Source: Clostridiales bacterium UBA4717
Lineage (GTDB): Bacteria > Bacillota > Clostridia > Oscillospirales > CAG-272
NCBI GenBank assembly: GCA_002404395.1
Contig: DHJP01000050.1
Coordinates: 1 to 6,995, forward strand
DNA length: 6,995 nucleotides
Direction: 5' to 3'
The position numbers and the translations under genes are program-made. Positions 1-5,365 of the stretch are shown one piece after another (position 1 is the stretch's first letter; the number at the start of each line of letters is the position of its first letter). The notes beneath the pieces were generated by a model, which worked only from the letters and a program-made list of their open reading frames with translations, had not been told where the DNA came from and made no database searches.

Positions 1-7
1 AAAGCGT

Positions 8-352
8 ATGAGCGAGGGTATTGAAAGCAAACTCGGCGCAATCCTTTCCGATCCTTCCGCGATGGCCGGGATAATGAACATAGTCAAGGGGCTGTCAGGC
101 GATACGAAACCGCATGAAGGCGGCGATACATATGAATCGAAAGCCGACGCCGACAAAAGCCGCGACAGCATACCGGCAGCCGTAAGTTATCCGGACATCA
201 GGCCAAAGCCGAAAGACTCGGCGAGAAATATCGGACTGCTGTGTGCGCTGCGCCCGTTTCTTTGCGAAGAGAGAGCAAAAAAGCTCGATGTAATTATTGA
301 AATAATGAAAATAGTCGATCTGACCGAACTATTCAAGGTGAAAGAGGAATAA
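8..352 (+). CDS. Small hypothetical protein, first gene of a conserved-looking pair
   Basis: Encodes 114 residues of unknown function. An N-terminal amphipathic segment (residues 1-30, with SKLGAILSDPSAMAGIM) is followed by a polar, probably disordered linker (about 31-70, rich in D, K, P and S). A C-terminal helical block follows (about 73-108), containing LLCALRPFLCEERAKKLD and a further hydrophobic helix. There is no signal peptide or obvious membrane segment, so it is probably cytosolic. From memory, Clostridia encode small hypothetical proteins of this build ('LL.ALKPFL..ER..KVD' near the C-terminus) next to a second small gene, as here; no function is known to me. Only seven bases precede the ATG, so its SD lies outside the window and a longer N-terminus cannot be excluded. 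The stop lies 3 bases before the next ATG, so the two genes are surely co-transcribed. Confidence 0.75.
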   Translation: MSEGIESKLGAILSDPSAMAGIMNIVKGLSGDTKPHEGGDTYESKADADKSRDSIPAAVSYPDIRPKPKDSARNIGLLCALRPFLCEERAKKLDVIIEIMKIVDLTELFKVKEE

Positions 353-355
353 GGT

Positions 356-697
356 ATGTATGTACAGCCCGACGGCAGACAGATCCCGCGCAGATATGAC
401 GGACAGCTGAACAATTTTCAAAACGACTGCCGCACCGACCGCGCCGAATGTACAGATCATGGAGAGCGCAAAAGCAAACCTCGCCTGAGAGAGGGCAAAA
501 TCTACCGTTTCAGAAGCGGCGAATATCAGAAAAGTCACGGCAAAAAAGAACCGTGTCAGTCCGAGAAACACAAATTCGGCGGATCTACCGAGGAGCTTGT
601 CATCATCGGACTTATGACATTTCTCTATCTGGAGGGCGAAAAGACGCGCGATAATCTGCTGTTGATCGCCGCACTCGGATATCTGTTACTCAATTAA
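356..697 (+). CDS. Small basic hypothetical protein with acidic/hydrophobic C-terminal tail
   Basis: Encodes 113 residues of unknown function. The first ~75 residues are strongly hydrophilic, rich in R, K, Q, D and E, with four cysteines (25, 32 and 67 among them, by eye) and look disordered. The C-terminus (about 78-113) is a compact hydrophobic segment: EELVIIGLMTFLYLEGEK, then DNLLLIAALGYLLLN. It could form a helical hairpin that sits on or in a membrane, or a self-associating module. I recall such D/E-L-L-rich tails ending small proteins of Clostridia beside genes like the one upstream. The SD-like purine run GAGGAATAAGG overlaps the end of the upstream gene and supports the ATG at 356, implying coupled translation. 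The last 8 bases overlap the 3' end of the convergent membrane-protein gene. A hydrophobic antisense ORF (329-571) overlaps it but has no SD. Confidence 0.72.
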   Translation: MYVQPDGRQIPRRYDGQLNNFQNDCRTDRAECTDHGERKSKPRLREGKIYRFRSGEYQKSHGKKEPCQSEKHKFGGSTEELVIIGLMTFLYLEGEKTRDNLLLIAALGYLLLN

Positions 698-1502
698 GCG
701 ATGCGTCCGTAATGGCAAAGTCGCTAATTATAAAGCGGTACACGAGCTTATCGCCTACATAAGTAAATGCGCTCATCAGTATACCGGTATCGAGCGAAAG
801 ATAATACTCATCCTTCTGCTCGGGCAGGTCATATTCGACAACGACCTTATAAAAGCTTCCGCTTTCCGAAGTGACAAGCGAAACCTCGCATTTTGTGCCG
901 TCGTCATTCTCTGCCTCGGTCAACCGACTGCAAAGCGCAGTCAGCTCGGCAAGAGAGGGTATGCGGCAGTATGACTCGAAATCAAAACGATCGTTTACGC
1001 TGTAAACCACGCTTTTCAGATCGTTATTATTCTTTACGGTGATCGTTTCGCCGTCGCATACAATTGACTCGCTCAGGCGCTCTGCGCCGTCGGCGTCATA
1101 AGAAGTGCGTGCTATATTGAATTTTTCTCCGTTTTTTTCCGCGGTAAGCTTCGTAACTCTCGACTCACCTCCGAAATCGACCGTTTCTGCAGAGAGAGTA
1201 TACGCATCGGGGACAGACAGCGAAGCGATCACCGTCAAAAGCTCTTCGGGCGTCACCGAATATATAAGCCGATACTCCGGTTTCTCGTATTGTTCAAGGA
1301 GATTATCGATATCGGGAGATTCAGGCAAGTTATCGGTTTGATTCGTGTTCTTGTCAAATACCTCGAAAATGTTTATTATATTCAAATAATACATTCCGTA
1401 AATGATCGCTCCGAAAGCAACCGCAATCAAAAGTGTTGCCGCGAGCATTCCGAAAAATCCGCCCTGCTTTTTTGCGGGGCGTTTTTTGATTTTATCGTTC
1501 AC
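690..1502 (-). CDS. Single-pass membrane protein with large extracytoplasmic domain, unknown function
   Basis: Encodes about 270 residues. A short, very basic N-terminus (KIKKRPAKK) precedes one hydrophobic helix at about residues 16-41 (GFFGMLAATLLIAVAFGAII). By the positive-inside rule the following ~225 residues lie outside the cytoplasm. A polar spacer is followed by a beta-rich region whose repeated patterns (EYRLIYSVTPEELLTVI, KNGEKFNIARTSYD, EYYLSLDTGILMSAFTYVGD) recall LolA/lipoprotein-carrier-like sheets. That resemblance is weak and I assign no family. No lipobox or catalytic motif is seen. A GTG at 1508 would leave one base after the SD; the GTG at 1502 lies 7 bases after AGAGG and is the better start. 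It begins 40 bases after the tagO-like gene, with no terminator between, and is the last gene of the trpS operon. Its context suggests an envelope role (inference). Confidence 0.85.
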   Translation of the reverse strand: MNDKIKKRPAKKQGGFFGMLAATLLIAVAFGAIIYGMYYLNIINIFEVFDKNTNQTDNLPESPDIDNLLEQYEKPEYRLIYSVTPEELLTVIASLSVPDAYTLSAETVDFGGESRVTKLTAEKNGEKFNIARTSYDADGAERLSESIVCDGETITVKNNNDLKSVVYSVNDRFDFESYCRIPSLAELTALCSRLTEAENDDGTKCEVSLVTSESGSFYKVVVEYDLPEQKDEYYLSLDTGILMSAFTYVGDKLVYRFIISDFAITDASLN

Positions 1503-1509
1503 AACCACA

Positions 1510-1516
1510 CCTCTTC
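1510..1516 (-). promoter_or_regulatory. Ribosome binding site that selects the GTG start at 1502
   Basis: Reading GAAGAGG on the - strand, the AGAGG core is only 1 base from the GTG ending at 1506 but 7 bases from the GTG at 1502-1500. The second spacing is normal, so the protein most likely starts with (f)Met-Asn-Asp-Lys. Confidence 0.65.
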
Positions 1517-1542
1517 AAAAACTCTGAGAAAACAAACTTCGC

Positions 1543-2616
1543 TTACTTTTCGTCCTTTGACTTTTCGGATCCGACCTCGGTAGTAAATCCGAGTTTGGCG
1601 AGATCGGTAAATTTGGTCACAAGCAGATAGTAGACCGCCAGCACCGCAAGGCCGACCCCGAGTATCACAAGCGCGCCGACATTATTTCCCGACGAGAGCA
1701 TGACAGCCGCAAGTCCGAGCATTGCGCAGATCGCATAGATCGTGTACACGCTTTGCTTCTGGCTGAAGCCGAGCGCGATGAGCCTGTGGTGAAAATGCTT
1801 TTTGTCAGGCGAGAACGGGCTTTTATGATGCAAAAGGCGGCGGGTAAACGCCGTCGCGGTATCAAGCAGCGGCATACCGAATATTGCGATCGGGATCATG
1901 AACGACAGCACCGCGTGAAGTTTGAATACGCCCTCGACGGACATTACAGCTAAGGTAAAGCCGAGGAAGAGCGCGCCGGTGTCGCCCATAAAGATCTTGG
2001 CGGGATTTGAATTGAACGGCAAAAATCCTATGCAGGAGGCGGCAAGCACGGCGGTAACAAGCGCGCTTGCGGTATCTCCTTTGATCAGCATGATAAAGAA
2101 CAGTGACAGCGAACCGATCGCGCTCACTCCGCAGGCGAGCCCGTCCAAACCGTCAATCAAGTTTATTGCGTTGGTAAGTCCGACGATCCACAAAACGGTT
2201 ATCGGTATCGCAAGATATCCGAAATTTATATATTTGCCGAAAAGGTTTATAAAGTCCATGCGCACGCCGCACAGCACCGCGATCACTGCGGCAACTATCT
2301 GCGCAGCGAGTTTGGACCAGGCGTTAATCGCCTTGATATCGTCGATAATACCCACAATTACTATAAGCGTACCGCCGATATAGATCGCGGCAAGTCCGTG
2401 GCTCAGCTTTGAAAAGACAAGCGTAGATACCACAAACGCAAAATAGATGGCAAGCCCGCCGATACGCGGTATAGGCTTTGTGTGCATTCTGCGATTATCT
2501 CTCGGAACGTCTATCGCTCCGAGCTTATATGCAAGTGCGCGGACTGCCGGGGTAGTGGTAAAAGCAAGCAAGAGCGCGAAGATCACCGCGCAAATGCCGT
2601 GTATCCATTCATTCAT
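1543..2616 (-). CDS. tagO: Undecaprenyl-phosphate N-acetylglucosaminyl 1-phosphate transferase (TagO/WecA type)
   Basis: A 357-residue polytopic membrane enzyme of the MraY/WecA/TagO family. The family transfers HexNAc-1-phosphate, usually GlcNAc from UDP-GlcNAc, to undecaprenyl phosphate, the first step of wall teichoic acid or other envelope glycopolymers. The sequence shows the family signatures in order: DVPRDNRRMHTKPIPRIGG near 36-54, the Mg-binding DD pair at 92-93, NAINLIDGLDGLA at 149-161, FMGDTG at 209-214, DTATAF at 252-257, and the HFHHR cytoplasmic loop at 274-278. About ten to eleven hydrophobic segments are evident, and the tail is charged. The HFHHR loop and the DVPRDNRRMH start fit TagO/WecA better than MraY. 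The exact sugar and polymer cannot be told. It starts 37 bases after the trpS stop, with AAGGA about 10 bases before the ATG, and is probably translated from the trpS operon mRNA. No polymer-synthesis genes adjoin it here. Confidence 0.93.
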   Translation of the reverse strand: MNEWIHGICAVIFALLLAFTTTPAVRALAYKLGAIDVPRDNRRMHTKPIPRIGGLAIYFAFVVSTLVFSKLSHGLAAIYIGGTLIVIVGIIDDIKAINAWSKLAAQIVAAVIAVLCGVRMDFINLFGKYINFGYLAIPITVLWIVGLTNAINLIDGLDGLACGVSAIGSLSLFFIMLIKGDTASALVTAVLAASCIGFLPFNSNPAKIFMGDTGALFLGFTLAVMSVEGVFKLHAVLSFMIPIAIFGMPLLDTATAFTRRLLHHKSPFSPDKKHFHHRLIALGFSQKQSVYTIYAICAMLGLAAVMLSSGNNVGALVILGVGLAVLAVYYLLVTKFTDLAKLGFTTEVGSEKSKDEK

Positions 2617-2653
2617 CGGTACTTATTCCTTACTTTTCAAAAATCGTGAGCGA

Positions 2654-3661
2654 TCAGAGCTTTATGAAGCCGACTTTCTTCTGGACCTTGGAAAGTGTCC
2701 TTGCGGCAATCGCATATGCTTGTCCGGCATTTTCGCGCATGATCGACTCAAGATACGCCTTGTCTGCGATCAGGCGCTCAAATTCGCTCTTTACCGGTGC
2801 GAGCGAATCCGCACAGGCTTCGCCTACGGCAAGCTTGAATTCGCCGTAACCCTTGCCCTCAAACTCACGCTCGGATTCTTCGATCGTTTTCCCGGTGAAA
2901 GCCGAATAAATGGTAAGCAGATTATTGATCCCATCCTTACCCTGCGCATACTTTACTACCGTATCGGAGTCGGTGACGGCACGTTTGAATTTGCGGATTA
3001 TCGCATCCTTGGTATCAAGTATGCGCACGACCGCATTTTCGTTAGCGTCGGACTTGCTCATCTTCTTATCCGGCTCGGCAAGCGACATGATCTTCGCGCC
3101 GTTTTCCGGAATATATGCTTCCGGTACCGTAAAGGTCTCTCCGTATACGGAGTTGAAGCGCACAGCAATATCGCGGGTGATCTCAAGATGCTGCTTCTGG
3201 TCTATTCCCACCGGTACTATATCGGTACGGTAAAGCAGGATATCCGCTGCCATAAGCGTCGGATAAGTAAAGAGACCGGCATTGATATTGTCGGCATTCT
3301 TTGCGCTTTTATCCTTGAACTGAGTCATACGTGAAAGTTCGCCGAACATCGTATAGCAATTCAGGATCCATGCAAGTTCGGCGTGACAGGGGACGTGGCT
3401 CTGTACGTAGAGGATGTTCTTTTTCGGATCAAGTCCCGCGGCTATGTAAAGCGCGAGGGTTTCGTAGGTACGCCGTCTCAGCTCGGCCGGATTCTGTCTT
3501 ACCGTGATCGCGTGTTCGTCAACTACGCAATAAAGGCAATTGAAGTCGTCCTGAAAACGCGGGAAGTTGCGTATCGCACCGAGGTAATTGCCGATAGTGA
3601 GGTTACCGCTGGGCTGAACGCCCGAAAATATAGTTTTTTTATCCTTAGAAAATTCTGCCAT
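2654..3661 (-). CDS. trpS: Tryptophanyl-tRNA synthetase
   Basis: A cytosolic class I aminoacyl-tRNA synthetase that charges tRNA-Trp with tryptophan using ATP. Its 335 residues match the usual bacterial TrpRS length of about 330. It has the HIGH-equivalent PSGNLTIGN at 17-25 and the KMSKS loop at 200-204. TYPTLMAADILLY at 132-144 carries the Asp (140) expected to contact the indole, and VGIDQKQHLE at 151-160 is the typical core motif, with I where many homologues have E. Of two ATGs, the one at 3661 is chosen: GGAG lies 6 bases before it, whereas the one at 3673 directly follows a GC-rich hairpin with no SD. It is the first gene of an operon with the tagO-like gene and a membrane protein. Its promoter lies about 200 bases upstream. 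Confidence 0.97.
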   Translation of the reverse strand: MAEFSKDKKTIFSGVQPSGNLTIGNYLGAIRNFPRFQDDFNCLYCVVDEHAITVRQNPAELRRRTYETLALYIAAGLDPKKNILYVQSHVPCHAELAWILNCYTMFGELSRMTQFKDKSAKNADNINAGLFTYPTLMAADILLYRTDIVPVGIDQKQHLEITRDIAVRFNSVYGETFTVPEAYIPENGAKIMSLAEPDKKMSKSDANENAVVRILDTKDAIIRKFKRAVTDSDTVVKYAQGKDGINNLLTIYSAFTGKTIEESEREFEGKGYGEFKLAVGEACADSLAPVKSEFERLIADKAYLESIMRENAGQAYAIAARTLSKVQKKVGFIKL

Positions 3662-3667
3662 AATGAT

Positions 3668-3671
3668 CTCC
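3668..3671 (-). promoter_or_regulatory. Ribosome binding site deciding the trpS start
   Basis: GGAG on the - strand stands 6 bases before the ATG at 3661-3659. It overlaps the upstream in-frame ATG at 3673-3671, which is therefore part of the SD region rather than the start. Confidence 0.75.
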
Positions 3672-3673
3672 AT

Positions 3674-3689
3674 GCCGCGTCAGCGCGGC
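3674..3689 (-). other. GC-rich hairpin immediately before the trpS SD
   Basis: Perfect 6-bp stem GCCGCG/CGCGGC with a 4-base loop (CTGA on the - strand), ending 2 bases before the GGAG. It has no U-tract on the - strand side and A-rich flanks on the other, so it is not an intrinsic terminator. It could stabilise the 5' end, keep the SD open, or bind a protein. The isomerase gene at 6136 has the same arrangement. Confidence 0.6.
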
Positions 3690-3853
3690 TCAAAAAATAA
3701 ACTTAAATTTTCGATTCATTAGCGCTTATAAAAATTCGGGCGCGAAACTTGATATCTCACTTAGCAAAAAACTCACTTTCACGCTGATTTTTATTTCGGC
3801 GCAGCCGACTCAAAAAGCGAACTTTCCCGAGCGATTCGCGCTCTTTACCGTCC
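3690..3853 (-). other. Long 5' leader of the trpS operon
   Basis: About 190 bases separate the inferred transcription start (near 3853) from the trpS ATG, which is long for a plain leader. Two more perfect small stems are visible: GAGCG/CGCTC at 3829-3843 with a 5-base loop, near the very 5' end, and TCGGC/GCCGA at 3796-3808 with a 3-base loop. I find no T-box sequence (AAGG-UGG-ACCGCG type), no Trp codon run and no stem followed by a U-tract. A nine-codon ORF (3690-3719, MNRKFKFIF) has no SD or Trp codon. Regulation by this leader is possible but unproven. Confidence 0.4.
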
Positions 3854-3859
3854 GAGTTA

Positions 3860-3888
3860 ATTATATAACCACGCCTGTGATATGTAAA
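3860..3888 (-). promoter_or_regulatory. Sigma-A promoter of the trpS operon
   Basis: On the - strand the -35 box TTTACA (3888-3883, 5 of 6 matches) and a perfect -10 box TATAAT (3865-3860) are separated by exactly 17 bases. The predicted start of transcription is near 3853. This is one of the two best promoters in the window and suggests strong, housekeeping-level expression. Confidence 0.82.
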
Positions 3889-3899
3889 GTCGGTTTCCG

Positions 3900-3965
3900 A
3901 CACATTTTTTCCGATTTTCAACACAATATCCGACCCTAAGTATTGCAATCGGTCGGAAAATGTGT
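3900..3965. repeat. Long-spaced inverted repeat in the divergent trpS/araC-type intergenic region
   Basis: The left arm ACACATTTTTTCCGA (3900-3914) and right arm TCGGAAAATGTGT (3953-3965) are inverted copies, differing only by two extra T in the left run, with 38 bases between. The left arm lies just upstream of the trpS -35 box. The right arm lies between the candidate -35 and -10 of the regulator gene at 4057. The surroundings hold further TTTCCGA-like words (3895-3901, around 3930, 4000-4006). It may be an operator for the adjacent AraC regulator or another factor; a chance AT-rich match cannot be excluded. Confidence 0.45.
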
Positions 3966-3971
3966 TAAACT
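3943..3971 (+). promoter_or_regulatory. Candidate weak promoter for the AraC-family gene at 4057
   Basis: TTGCAA (3943-3948) and TAAACT (3966-3971) have 17 bases between them, each matching 4 of 6 consensus positions. This gives a leader of about 80 bases. The right arm of the inverted repeat lies inside the spacer, a natural place for autoregulation. The match is weak and depends on position. Confidence 0.35.
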
Positions 3972-4056
3972 CCGAATAAGCGGAAAACCAAACAATTTCC
4001 GAGAAAATAATACAAATATTTGTGCGCGGCTCCGCCTCGTGAAAGTGGTGATTTTT

Positions 4057-4818
4057 ATGTTTGATACCGACGGACTTATTATCGAAATTTTAGGCGTTTT
4101 CCGCATACACCGGAATAAAAGCGACTACCGCACAAATGCACGCCCGTTTTCGGTACTCAGCAAACGCATAAACGGGCAGAGCCGTTTTTTCACGGGTGAA
4201 AAAGCACTAACGGTCGGAGTTGACGATATTCTGTTCATTCCCGCCGGTACAAACTATCGCCAGCTCGGCACCAAGGAAGAAGTCGTCGCGATCCATTTCA
4301 ATATTCTCAACGCTTCGTTTTGCAAAATCAAAAAAGCAAACTGCGAGCGCAAACGTACCGACGCGTTTTTTGACGCAATACTAAGCGAATGGGAAACAAA
4401 AAACGGTGCATACAAATACCGATGCACCGCAATGTTCAATAATTTTCTTGCCGAGTTATGTAATTCAGCAACGACAGATCAAAACCCGATCATTTCAAAT
4501 TCGCTTACATATATTTCCGCGCATTTCAAAGAGCCGCTCCGGATCGGAAAGCTTGCCGAAATGTGTCATATCAGCGAAAATTATTATCGCCGACTTTTTC
4601 ATGAGCAAACCGGGAACTCGCCCAAATCATATATAAACAAGCTTAAAATAAGTGCCGCCGAAAGCTATATCAAAAGCGGGTACTACTCAATGGGTGAGAT
4701 CTCCGATATGTGCGGCTTTTCGGATCAAAAACAGTTTTGCACCGTTTTTAAAAGCGTGACAGGACATACTCCGTCAGAGTATGAAAAGTATATCGCCCAA
4801 AACGATATCTGCAATTAG
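4057..4818 (+). CDS. AraC-family transcriptional regulator with N-terminal cupin-like domain
   Basis: A 253-residue DNA-binding regulator. Residues about 30-85 form a cupin-like sensor half, with the typical VDDILFIPAGTNYRQL pattern (55-70) that normally binds a sugar or other small ligand. A linker of about 65 residues follows. The C-terminal ~100 residues are the two-helix-turn-helix AraC module: first HTH near 163-184 (IGKLAEMCHISENYYRRLF), second near 211-232 (SMGEISDMCGFSDQKQFCTVF), closing with VTGHTPSEY. An in-frame extension runs back to 3943, but it crosses a promoter-like stretch and has no SD. At 4057 the ATG is preceded by GTGGTGA with 5 bases between, a fair match to the 3' half of the SD consensus. 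It diverges from trpS and overlaps by 4 bases the stop of the convergent GNAT gene. Target and ligand are unknown. Confidence 0.9.
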   Translation: MFDTDGLIIEILGVFRIHRNKSDYRTNARPFSVLSKRINGQSRFFTGEKALTVGVDDILFIPAGTNYRQLGTKEEVVAIHFNILNASFCKIKKANCERKRTDAFFDAILSEWETKNGAYKYRCTAMFNNFLAELCNSATTDQNPIISNSLTYISAHFKEPLRIGKLAEMCHISENYYRRLFHEQTGNSPKSYINKLKISAAESYIKSGYYSMGEISDMCGFSDQKQFCTVFKSVTGHTPSEYEKYIAQNDICN

Positions 4819-5288
4819 CCCCCCTGTTTCACACGCACGAGCTTCAGAAGTTTCTCGTCGGTACCCTCCTCAAAACAGCTTTCACCGCAGGGCAAAAATC
4901 CGTGCGCAGCATAAAACCCGATCGCGCGTGTGTTCTTTTCAAGCACCATCATCGAAGTAACGTCAAACTGCGTGATCGCCGCCTCCAAAAGCTTTCCGCC
5001 GTATCCGCGTCCTTGAAAAAAGCAGTCAACATATAATTTCGTGAGTTCATTGCCGACATATGCGAAAAAGCCTCTGATTATACCGCTATCGCTGTCGTCA
5101 TACACATATATGTTTTTGCCTATTATCCTTTCAATATCCGTGATCACGTTTGACACGGTAAGCTCCGAAAACGAATACTTTTCATCTTTGAATATCGGAA
5201 AATAATTTACCCGATTATTGAAAACAAATATCTCTGCTATTCGCGAATAATCGGCTTCGTTTGCAATACGGATGCAGCCGTTTGTCAT
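4815..5288 (-). CDS. GNAT family N-acetyltransferase
   Basis: A 157-residue GNAT-fold protein, a normal single-domain length. The family transfers an acetyl group from acetyl-CoA to an amine of a small molecule or protein; the substrate here cannot be told. The N-terminal IRIANEADYSRIAEIF matches the usual first strand and helix. The GFFAYVGNELTKLYVD strands lead into the acetyl-CoA pyrophosphate-binding motif QGRGYGGKLLEAA (92-104; Q/R-x-x-G-x-G form). LEKNTRAIGFYAAHGFLPCGE (116-136) is the typical C-terminal motif B. The ATG at 5288 is preceded by a perfect AGGAGG with 6 bases between, so I reject the nine-residue extension to 5315. The stop overlaps that of the AraC-type gene on the + strand. 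The gene follows the strong terminator of the isomerase unit by only about 25 bases, so its own promoter is unclear. Confidence 0.93.
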   Translation of the reverse strand: MTNGCIRIANEADYSRIAEIFVFNNRVNYFPIFKDEKYSFSELTVSNVITDIERIIGKNIYVYDDSDSGIIRGFFAYVGNELTKLYVDCFFQGRGYGGKLLEAAITQFDVTSMMVLEKNTRAIGFYAAHGFLPCGESCFEEGTDEKLLKLVRVKQGG

Positions 5289-5294
5289 ACAGAA

Positions 5295-5300
5295 CCTCCT
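5295..5300 (-). promoter_or_regulatory. Consensus ribosome binding site of the GNAT gene
   Basis: AGGAGG on the - strand, 6 bases before the ATG at 5288-5286. It is the best SD in the window and settles the start. It lies only about 14 bases after the U-tract of the upstream terminator. Confidence 0.85.
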
Positions 5301-5313
5301 GTGCCGAAACAAC

Positions 5314-5357
5314 AAAAAAACGCTTCAGCCGACAGTCGCCAAACGACTGTCGGCTGA
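5314..5357 (-). terminator. Strong intrinsic terminator after the sugar isomerase gene
   Basis: A perfect 14-bp inverted repeat (arms 5325-5338 and 5344-5357, core GCCGACAGTCG) with a 5-base loop. On the - strand it is followed after CG-containing four bases by seven T (5320-5314). The isomerase stop ends 8 bases before the stem. It ends the isomerase transcript and separates it from the GNAT gene; partial read-through may still feed that gene. On the + strand there is no T-tract, so it acts in one direction. Confidence 0.92.
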
Positions 5358-5365
5358 TCATATTA

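Noticed and set aside
329..571. Hydrophobic 80-codon frame on the - strand overlapping the second small gene
   Set aside because: Its GTG start has no SD and it is antisense to a gene with a good SD, tight coupling to its upstream partner and a family-like C-terminus. Its hydrophobicity mirrors the K/R/E/D-rich opposite strand.
2447..3334. 295-codon open frame on the + strand across tagO and trpS
   Set aside because: It is antisense to two well-recognised genes that show catalytic motifs. It has no SD and no recognisable domain; such long shadows arise from codon bias of the real genes.
3674..3689. Intrinsic terminator on the + strand at the trpS leader hairpin
   Set aside because: The stem is followed on the + strand by an A-rich run, not T, and no + strand gene ends here.
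3690..3719. Nine-codon leader ORF (MNRKFKFIF) ending exactly at the trpS hairpin
   Set aside because: It has neither SD nor Trp codons, so an attenuator peptide is not supported. A chance ORF this short in AT-rich DNA is expected.
3660..3860. T-box riboswitch before trpS
   Set aside because: The position is right, but the conserved T-box sequence and an overlapping terminator are missing by eye. The CCGCG at the last hairpin is not in T-box context.
3757..3948. 63-codon frame on the - strand in the trpS upstream region
   Set aside because: It begins with TTG upstream of the near-consensus trpS promoter and covers its -35 and -10 boxes. It has no SD.
3943..4056. 38-residue N-terminal extension of the AraC gene from a TTG
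   Set aside because: It would begin inside promoter-like sequence with no SD. The ATG at 4057 has a usable SD and fits the family's start.
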